A stretch of 64,000 bases of DNA from positions 248,001-312,000 of the forward strand of contig NZ_SGWI01000002.1 of assembly GCF_004519405.1 (NCBI RefSeq), in the 5' to 3' direction. Origin of the DNA: Pseudomonas sp. BCA17. GTDB taxonomy: Bacteria; Pseudomonadota; Gammaproteobacteria; Pseudomonadales; Pseudomonadaceae. Positions 57,519-64,000 of the stretch are shown here, piece by piece; within the stretch, counting starts at the first letter, position 1; each line of letters begins with the position of its first letter. The notes under the pieces were generated by a model. It saw only the letters and a program-made list of their open reading frames with translations, was not told where the DNA came from and made no database searches. The position numbers were made by a program, and so were the translations under genes.

Positions 57519-58937
57519 CTAAGCAGAGCGTGGCACACCCTCACCCGCGTCAGCCGGCTTCAATTTGAAGACATAGAACACCACCGTCAGCAGTACCAGG
57601 AACACCGGCCCCACATACAGCGCCACGCGGGTGTCCGGGAAGTACGCCATCAACCCCACCACCAACACCAGGAACGCCAGCGCCAGGTACGAACTGACCG
57701 GGTACAACCACATGCGGTACTTCAACCCGGCCTGTTCGGCAGCGCTCAGGCTTTTACGGAATTTCAGCTGGGCCAGCAGGATCATCAGCCAGGTCCAGAT
57801 CGCGCCAAAGGTGGCGATGGAGGTTACCCAGACAAAGACTTTCTCCGGCACCAGGTAGTTGAGCAACACACCCAGCAGCAGCGCGAAGATCGACAACAGC
57901 AAGGCGCGACGCGGCACGCCGTTGTTCGAGGTCTTGGCGAAGGTCGCCGGGGCCTGGCCGTTCTGCGCCAGGCTGTAAAGCATGCGCCCGGTGCTGAAGA
58001 TACCGCCGTTGCAGGACGACAAGGCCGCGGTGATCACCACAAAGTTGATGATGCCGGCGGCGGTCTTGATACCCAGGCGTTCGAAGGTCATCACAAACGG
58101 GCTGCCCTGGGTGCCGATGGCATTCCACGGGTAGATCGACAGAATCACGAACAGCGCCCCCACATAGAACAACAGGATGCGCCAGAACACCGAGCCGATT
58201 GCGCTGGGAATGGTCTTCTGCGGGTTCTTCGCTTCACCGGCGGTCAAGCCGATCATCTCCACGCCCAGGTAAGCGAACATGACCATTTGCAAGGACATCA
58301 ACACGCCCTGCACGCCGTTGGGCATGAAACCGCCATGGGCCCACAGGTTGGATATGCCCAGGGCCACGCCATCGTTGCCGAAACCGAACGCTATGATGCC
58401 GACGCCGCCGATGACCATCGCAATGATCGTGACGATCTTGATCAGAGCAAACCAGAACTCGAACTCACCAAACGCCTTGACCGCGATCAGGTTGATGCTG
58501 CCCATGCTGATCAGCGCCGCCAGGGCCCAGATCCAGCGGGGCGTATCGGGGAACCACACGCCCATGTACACCGCCACCGCGGTGATCTCCGCGACGCAGG
58601 TCACCAGCCACAGGAACCAGTAGTTCCAGCCGGTCAGAAAGCCCGCCAGCGGGCCGAGATAATCCTGTGCGTAACGGCTGAACGAGCCGGCGACCGGGTT
58701 GTGCACGGCCATCTCGCCGAGGGCGCGCATGATCACCAGGATCGCCAGGCCGCCGATGATGTACGACAGCATGATCGCCGGCCCCGCCATTTCAATGGCC
58801 TTGGCCGAACCCAGGAACAGGCCGACACCGATACAGGCGCCGAGCGCCATCAAGCGAATATGCCGCTCACCGAGTTCGCGTTTGAGCGGGCCGCCTTGAG
58901 CGGTCTCGCCATGGGGCAGGTGGTTGCCGACTGGCAT
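57519..58937 (-). CDS. amino acid permease (APC superfamily, ProY/CycA type)
   Basis: A 472-residue inner-membrane transporter with twelve spans. The AAT-family N-terminus is clear: LKRELGERHIRLMALGACIG then VGLFLGSAKAIEMAGPA. EMIGLTAGEAKNP and SSCNGGIFSTGRMLYSLAQNG lie further on. Related proteins carry proline, D-serine/D-alanine/glycine or aromatic amino acids; I cannot choose among these. It is transcribed towards the giant effector gene and has its own promoter region to the right. Confidence 0.88.
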   Translation of the reverse strand: MPVGNHLPHGETAQGGPLKRELGERHIRLMALGACIGVGLFLGSAKAIEMAGPAIMLSYIIGGLAILVIMRALGEMAVHNPVAGSFSRYAQDYLGPLAGFLTGWNYWFLWLVTCVAEITAVAVYMGVWFPDTPRWIWALAALISMGSINLIAVKAFGEFEFWFALIKIVTIIAMVIGGVGIIAFGFGNDGVALGISNLWAHGGFMPNGVQGVLMSLQMVMFAYLGVEMIGLTAGEAKNPQKTIPSAIGSVFWRILLFYVGALFVILSIYPWNAIGTQGSPFVMTFERLGIKTAAGIINFVVITAALSSCNGGIFSTGRMLYSLAQNGQAPATFAKTSNNGVPRRALLLSIFALLLGVLLNYLVPEKVFVWVTSIATFGAIWTWLMILLAQLKFRKSLSAAEQAGLKYRMWLYPVSSYLALAFLVLVVGLMAYFPDTRVALYVGPVFLVLLTVVFYVFKLKPADAGEGVPRSA

Positions 58938-59304
58938 AGGGATACAACCTCATCTTGTTATTGGATGGACCGCCGCGCTCCACACGCCCTGCCGGTCAGG
59001 CCAGGCGTGAATCGAAACCGGGGCCATCTCATGAACAGCCCCGCCTTGCGACGCAAGGACGATGGGGCCTGCAGTATAAAAAGCCTCGACCAGTGCCTTT
59101 CACTGTAAAAGCCAGGCAATTTAGTGGAAGTGCCCACCATAACGGCATTTTACGGGTGCATATGACCTGCACCCGGCGACTAATCGTCGCAGTCAACGCC
59201 GGTCTCCCGAGGCAGATTCAGAAGTCTCCCACGCAAAAAACACAATTTCCTCACGCCGAGCCCACACCGTCTAAGCTTCAAGCAAGTCCGATCAATCTGC
59301 GTGA
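58938..59304. other. intergenic region between the permease and PBP genes
   Basis: A 367-base gap between divergent genes. No gene is supported here. One hairpin (GGGTGCA 59154-59160 with TGCACCC 59168-59174) is visible, and AT-richer stretches at 59078-59090 and 59235-59255 could hold promoters for the two genes. No known operator was recognised. Confidence 0.5.
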
Positions 59305-62300
59305 ATGGATCAATCGACTATGGGCGCACTGTGGCAAACCGAATCGACCAAGGCTGCGAAACTACAAGGCAGTTCGGAACCAGCGCCTTTACCCGAAAAT
59401 AAACCCAGGCCCCGCTACGGGCGTCGTCTGTTCTGGCTGATCGTGCTGATGGCCTTGGTGGCCCTGGGCTTTGCCGCCGCCAGAGAGATGCGCACGTCGC
59501 GCCTGCAAGCCGAGCAATTAAGCAGCCTGGCCAGCCAACTGACTTACCGGATGGCCGACGGCCCCAGCGATGCCATCGTGTACCCGGGGCCGGGACCGTT
59601 TGACCGACGCCTGGGCTACAGCGACCTCGACGACTTCCTGGCCCGCCTGCTCAAACGTGGTTACGTAGTGCAGTCCCAGACGCGCTTTTCACCCCAATTG
59701 ATGGATTACACCCACAAGGGACTGTTCGTGCCCTACGCGGAAAAGATCCAGGCCGGTTTGTCACTCACCGATTGCCAGGCTCTGCCGCTGTACCAATACA
59801 CCTACCCACAACAGCTCTACGCCAGCTTCGCGGCCATTCCGCCGCTGGTGGTCAACAGCCTGTTGTTTATCGAGAACCGCGACCTGCTCGACCCTGCCGC
59901 CCCCCAGGCCAACCCTGCGGTCGACTGGCCGCGCTTTGCCAAAGCGGCATGGTCGCAAGTGGCCAAGACCCTGCACCTCCCCGGGCAGAGCGCCGGCGGC
60001 AGCACCCTGGCGACCCAGTTGGAAAAGTACCGGCACTCCCCCGATGGCCTGACACTTTCCGGCATGGAAAAACTGCGGCAGATGTTTTCCGCCGGGGTGC
60101 GGGCTTATCAGGCAGGGCCTGACACCGCCATCGCACGGCAGAATATCGTGCGCGACTACCTCAACAGCGTGCCGCTATCGGCCGTGCCCGGGCATGGTGA
60201 AGTACACGGCATGGCCGAAGGTCTGCGGGTGTGGTTCGGTGCCGATTTCAACCAGGTCAACCAGGCGCTGAGGGGCAACGACCTGGCAGCAAAAGCGCAG
60301 GCATTGCGCGAGGTACTGGCGCTGATCATCGCCCAGCGCCGCCCTTCACATTACCTGGTCAAGGGCCGGGACGAACTGGCGCAATTGACCGACAGCCACC
60401 TGCGCCTGCTGGCCCAGAATGGCGTGATCGATGGCGCATTGCTCAACGCCGCCCTCACCGCGCAGATCAGCTACCGCGACTGGGTGCAGCAACCCACCGT
60501 GCAACCGATCGAAACCAACAAGGGCATCAGCGTCGCGCGCAGCCGGGTTGCCGCGCTACTCAACCGCCCGCTGTACGACCTCGACCGTCTCGACCTGTCC
60601 GCCACCAGCACCTTGCAGGGCCAGTTGCAAACCCAGGTCAGCGACTATCTCAAGCGCCTCGCCGACCCGGATTACGCGCGCCAGATCGGCCTGCTCGGCG
60701 AACGCCTGCTGACCCCGGCCAGCACTCCGCAGGTGCGCTACAGCTTCACCCTGTTTGAACTGACATCCGACGGCTCACGCGTGCGGGTGCAGACCGACAA
60801 CACCGATCAACCCTTCGACATCAACGAAGGCAGCAAACTGGAACTGGGCTCCACCGCCAAGCTGCGGGTGCTGACCACCTACCTGCAAATCATCACCGAG
60901 TTGCACGACCAATACGGCGCCCTTACCCCGGCCGCGCTGAAGAAAGTCGAGGTGAACGAGCAGGACCGCCTGAGCCGCTGGGCCGTCGACTATCTGAGCC
61001 AGACCCCGGACAAAAGCCTGGCGAAAATGCTCGACGCCGCGCTGGACCGCACCTACTCGGCCAACCCCGCCGAAGGATTCTTTACCGGTGGCGGCATGCA
61101 CCACTTTCATAATTTTCGCAGCCAGGACAATGGCCGCAGCCCGACCCTGCGCGATGCCCTGCGTGAGTCGATCAACCTGCCGTTCATTCGTCTGATGCGT
61201 GACGTGGTGCGCTACACCACTTACGCCGGGCCCAACAACAGCGCGCAACTGCTCAAGGACGACAACGACCCGCGGCGCCAGGAATACCTGGCCAAATTCG
61301 CCGACCGCGAGGGCACCGCGTTCCTGCTGCGCTTCTGGAAGAAGTACCAGAAGAAAGACACCCAGGCGCGCCTCGACACCTTCCTCGACAGCATCCGCCC
61401 GACGCCGATCCGCCTGGCGGCGGTGCATCGCTACCTGTTGCCCGACGCGAGCCAGGACAGCTTCAATCGCTTCGTGCGCTCGCACCTGGCAGGGACCAAA
61501 GATGTCGGCAAGCTCAGTGATGAACGCCTGGCCAAGCTCTATCAAGACTACCGTCCCGGCAGCTATGACTTGCCCGACCAGGGCTTTATCGCCAAGGTCC
61601 ATCCGTTGGACCTGTGGCTGCTCGGCTACCTGCTCAACCACCCCGACGCGACCTTCGGCGAAGCGGTGAAGGCCAGCCAGTTCGAGCGCCAGGAAGTCTA
61701 CAGTTGGCTGTTCAAGAGCCGCCACCAAAGCGCGCGCGACAGCCGTATCCGCACCATGCTCGAGATCGAAGCGTTCCTCGATATCCACCAGCGCTGGCAA
61801 GCCGTGGGTTACCCGTTCGATCATCTGGTACCGTCCCTGGCCACCGCCATCGGCAGCTCCGGCGACCGCCCGGCGGCATTGGCCGAATTGATGGGTATCA
61901 TCCTCAACGGTGGTGTGCGCTCCAAAGTGCTGCGCATCGACAGCCTGCATTTCGCCGCCGACACCCCGTACGAAACCCGTGTGATCAACGACCCGGCCCC
62001 CGGCAAACGCGTGATGCCGGTAGAAGTCGCCGACGCCCTGCGCGGCGCCTTGTCCCAAGTGGTGGATGCCGGCACCGCCAAGCGCGTCTCCGGCAGCTTC
62101 AAACTGGCCGACGGCACGCCACTGGCCATGGGCGGCAAAACCGGCACCGGCGACAATCGCATCGAAGCCATCGGTGCCGGCGGGCGCGTGATCAGCTCCA
62201 AGTCGATCAACCGCACCGCGACCTTTGTGTTCTACCTGGGCGACAGCCATTTCGGCACCCTGACCGCCTTCGTCCCAGGCCGCTCGGCGGAACACTTCAC

Positions 62301-62403
62301 CTTCACCTCCGCCCTGCCGGTGCAAGTCCTCAAAGGCATGGCCCCGATCCTGATGCCCTACCTGCAACCGGGTGGGCACACCCAATGCACGCCCGCCCTC
62401 TGA
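59305..62403 (+). CDS. divergent bifunctional penicillin-binding protein (GT51 plus transpeptidase)
   Basis: A 1032-residue inner-membrane protein: cytoplasmic tail, a span at about 42-60, a GT51-like transglycosylase at about 165-350 and a transpeptidase at about 480-1010. Transpeptidase motifs are intact: Ser516-x-x-Lys519 (GSTAK), SIN at 622-624 and KTG at 945-947 (GGKTGTGD). The glycosyltransferase part is diverged: Glu190 sits in ENRD instead of EDRRF, and the GGST motif continues LATQLEKYR near 232. It would polymerise or crosslink peptidoglycan. The length exceeds ordinary PBP1A/1B. The ribosome site at 59305 is weak, and ATG 59320 is an alternative. Confidence 0.82.
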   Translation: MDQSTMGALWQTESTKAAKLQGSSEPAPLPENKPRPRYGRRLFWLIVLMALVALGFAAAREMRTSRLQAEQLSSLASQLTYRMADGPSDAIVYPGPGPFDRRLGYSDLDDFLARLLKRGYVVQSQTRFSPQLMDYTHKGLFVPYAEKIQAGLSLTDCQALPLYQYTYPQQLYASFAAIPPLVVNSLLFIENRDLLDPAAPQANPAVDWPRFAKAAWSQVAKTLHLPGQSAGGSTLATQLEKYRHSPDGLTLSGMEKLRQMFSAGVRAYQAGPDTAIARQNIVRDYLNSVPLSAVPGHGEVHGMAEGLRVWFGADFNQVNQALRGNDLAAKAQALREVLALIIAQRRPSHYLVKGRDELAQLTDSHLRLLAQNGVIDGALLNAALTAQISYRDWVQQPTVQPIETNKGISVARSRVAALLNRPLYDLDRLDLSATSTLQGQLQTQVSDYLKRLADPDYARQIGLLGERLLTPASTPQVRYSFTLFELTSDGSRVRVQTDNTDQPFDINEGSKLELGSTAKLRVLTTYLQIITELHDQYGALTPAALKKVEVNEQDRLSRWAVDYLSQTPDKSLAKMLDAALDRTYSANPAEGFFTGGGMHHFHNFRSQDNGRSPTLRDALRESINLPFIRLMRDVVRYTTYAGPNNSAQLLKDDNDPRRQEYLAKFADREGTAFLLRFWKKYQKKDTQARLDTFLDSIRPTPIRLAAVHRYLLPDASQDSFNRFVRSHLAGTKDVGKLSDERLAKLYQDYRPGSYDLPDQGFIAKVHPLDLWLLGYLLNHPDATFGEAVKASQFERQEVYSWLFKSRHQSARDSRIRTMLEIEAFLDIHQRWQAVGYPFDHLVPSLATAIGSSGDRPAALAELMGIILNGGVRSKVLRIDSLHFAADTPYETRVINDPAPGKRVMPVEVADALRGALSQVVDAGTAKRVSGSFKLADGTPLAMGGKTGTGDNRIEAIGAGGRVISSKSINRTATFVFYLGDSHFGTLTAFVPGRSAEHFTFTSALPVQVLKGMAPILMPYLQPGGHTQCTPAL

Positions 62404-62533
62404 GTGAAAGTCGCGGCAGGCCTACCGCCCTCGTCTTAACCCTCTCACCTCCACCGCCGCCTTTTTTGATAGACCCCGCACAACCGCGTTTCCTAAAGTC
62501 TGGAAACCTCTGAACCTATGGAAACTCAAGCAT

Positions 62534-63472
62534 ATGGACATCCGCATCAACCACCGCCACATGACCCGCGAACAGAAAAATGCCTTCATCGCCGCCATCC
62601 TGCACCTGAAAAACAACGTCGACAGCGTGCTGCGCCCCGGTCATCAAAGCCGCTACGACGACTTCGTCCAAGTGCACAAGAACGCCATGGGCGGGCCGCA
62701 GCAGTTCGCGCCCATGCCGCATCGCACGCCGTTGTTTTTTCCCTGGCACCGCGTGTTCCTGCGCCAGTTCGAACTGGCGCTGCAAGCGGCGGCGAATGAC
62801 AACACCATTACCCTGCCTTTCTGGGACTGGTCCCTTGCGGGACCCAACGATCCGTTCACCCCAGCCTTCATGGGCGGCAATGGCGACAGCGACCAGAACA
62901 ACCACGTCACCTCCGGCCCGTTTGCCTATCGGGGGGGAAATTTTGCAATACGCATCTGGGACCTGGACCTCGGCGACCCCGGTCTGCGCCGTGAATTCGG
63001 CGCCGGCGACGGTGCGCATTTGCCCACTGCCGATCAAGTGCTCACCGCGCTGACCAAGGTGCCTTACAACCCCGGCCCGGAGAGTTGGGTGAATTTTGCC
63101 GAGGGCATATTGCATGACCCGGTACACCGCTGGATCGGCGGCAATATGTCGTTCCCCACCTCACCCAATGACCCGATCTTCTTCCTGCATCACTGCCACC
63201 TCGATCTGCTGTGGGAACGCTGGAAACGCCAGCACCCCAACACGGCGCCCTACTTGCCCGTTGCGGGCCAGCCTGGCTACAACCTCGACTCCAGGCTGGT
63301 GTTCAACGCCGAAGGGTTTCCCGCGCCGTGGGCCGGCAGTTGGAGGGTGGGACAAGTGATCGCCAGCGAAGACCTGGATTACACCTACGGCCTGTTCACC
63401 GCCGTGCCGTCCACTTGTCCGTCACTGCCCCCGGCCTGCGCCGTACCGGTGGAGAACGCCGAACCGGCCTAA
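62534..63472 (+). CDS. tyrosinase family di-copper oxidase
   Basis: A 312-residue type-3 copper protein. The CuA ligands are His48 (VHKNAM), His63 and His72 (PHRTPLFFPWHRVFL). The CuB ligands are His194 and His198 (HDPVHRWIGG) and the HH at 219-220 in DPIFFLHHCHLDLLWERW. No signal peptide is seen. Tyrosinases hydroxylate and oxidise phenols to quinones, leading to melanin-like products. A Cys-rich tail (CPSLPPACAVP) ends the protein. It lies 130 bases after the PBP gene and just before the third toxin-like gene. Confidence 0.9.
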   Translation: MDIRINHRHMTREQKNAFIAAILHLKNNVDSVLRPGHQSRYDDFVQVHKNAMGGPQQFAPMPHRTPLFFPWHRVFLRQFELALQAAANDNTITLPFWDWSLAGPNDPFTPAFMGGNGDSDQNNHVTSGPFAYRGGNFAIRIWDLDLGDPGLRREFGAGDGAHLPTADQVLTALTKVPYNPGPESWVNFAEGILHDPVHRWIGGNMSFPTSPNDPIFFLHHCHLDLLWERWKRQHPNTAPYLPVAGQPGYNLDSRLVFNAEGFPAPWAGSWRVGQVIASEDLDYTYGLFTAVPSTCPSLPPACAVPVENAEPA

Positions 63473-63542
63473 CTATCTAACTCCCGCCACGCGGGTGGCC
63501 CCATAGGCTGATGGCCTTGTCCATCAACCCAGGTCACCCGCC

Positions 63543-64000
63543 ATGTCCAACCCCCATTACCAACTGATCCAGGAAAACACCCCGCCGTGGCTGCGGGAGA
63601 TGTCCTGGACCAAAGCCCAGGCGCTGCGCGATACCCCTCTCACGCTGGCGCCCTGGTACCGCCGCGCCAGCGTGACGGACCATCAGCACCTCAAGGCCGC
63701 CAACGCCCACGCCTGGACCACCCAGAATGCCGTCGACCGCTACCTGAGCCAGGTGCAGGACCTGTACGCATTTGCCGAACCGCTGCTGGTGCAGGCGCTG
63801 AAAAACCAGTACCAGATCGACGACAGCGTGCGCGAAACCTACCTGTTGCTGCACATCCCCACCGGCACCGTGCTCCGGGGCACCACCAGCCGCACGCTGT
63901 CGCTGCTCGATGCCGCGTTGCACAACTTCGCCGGCAACGAGCGTTTCAGCGACAGCTCCACCTACATCACCCGCCCCGACGCACGCGGGCATTTCGATAC
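63543..64000 (+). CDS. N-terminal part of a third giant dermonecrotic-toxin-like protein
   Basis: ATG at 63543 opens 152 codons that run off the right edge without a stop. The text begins MSNPHYQLIQENTPPWLREM and includes TYLLLHIPTG and SRTLSLLDAALHNF, a pattern I associate with the N-terminus of Pseudomonas DUF6543/LRR/NEL proteins. No signal peptide is seen. The full length, and whether it carries an LRR-NEL end, cannot be known from this window. The start has a weak AGG about ten bases upstream. Confidence 0.65.
   Translation, partial: MSNPHYQLIQENTPPWLREMSWTKAQALRDTPLTLAPWYRRASVTDHQHLKAANAHAWTTQNAVDRYLSQVQDLYAFAEPLLVQALKNQYQIDDSVRETYLLLHIPTGTVLRGTTSRTLSLLDAALHNFAGNERFSDSSTYITRPDARGHFD

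Noticed and set aside
60775..62385. A 536-codon minus-strand frame opposite the PBP gene
   Set aside because: Shadow of the transpeptidase coding region, with no start signal or recognisable protein.

Overview
The window is chromosomal DNA from a fluorescent Pseudomonas (P. fluorescens group). The opening gene order argG-motY-pyrC-rnt-peroxiredoxin-bfd-bfr-grxD, then argF, glpFKRD and glpM, follows the P. aeruginosa PA3525-PA3585 neighbourhood as I recall it. The DNA is GC-rich, has Pseudomonas-type regulatory sites (ArgR direct repeats, AauR palindromes, -24/-12 and FliA promoters) and carries one REP pair. I see no rRNA, tRNA, CRISPR array, prophage or insertion sequence.

Layout. 1-10.4 kb is core metabolism: arginine (argG start, argF), pyrimidine (pyrC), RNA maturation (rnt), iron storage and release (bfd, a bacterioferritin with a degenerate ferroxidase centre), Grx4 and a molybdopterin oxidoreductase. 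10.5-15.9 kb is the glycerol regulon glpF-glpK-glpR-glpD with candidate GlpR operators. 15.9-23.1 kb is the acidic amino acid uptake operon (gltIJKL/aatJQMP) with its AauS-AauR two-component system, AauR boxes and sigma-54 promoter, followed by glpM. 23.2-29.5 kb on the minus strand holds an unnamed sigma-54-type two-component pair and a three-gene operon (HAD phosphatase, class III aminotransferase, alpha/beta hydrolase) of unknown substrate. 29.7-32.3 kb has a MipA-type outer-membrane protein, a FrnE-like DsbA protein and an exported hydrolase.

32.4-64 kb is the accessory-rich half. It carries two very large proteins and the start of a probable third (1871 aa; 2149 aa; at least 152 aa at the right edge) that resemble the Pseudomonas dermonecrotic-toxin-like (DUF6543) proteins. 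The 2149-aa protein ends in leucine-rich repeats plus a NEL-type E3 ubiquitin ligase domain with an intact Cys-x-Asp site, so it looks like a host-directed effector. Between the giants lies a c-di-GMP/phosphorelay island: a YN-GYP response regulator with NUDIX and GNAT genes on one strand, and divergently a receiver-GGDEF-EAL protein, a dihaem cytochrome c peroxidase, a DAHL-type histidine kinase and a receiver-kinase hybrid. An FMN-dependent glutamate-synthase-like protein, an OpgC-type membrane acyltransferase, an amino acid permease, a divergent bifunctional penicillin-binding protein and a tyrosinase complete the region.

Most functions are inferred from motifs recognised by eye; no database search was run.
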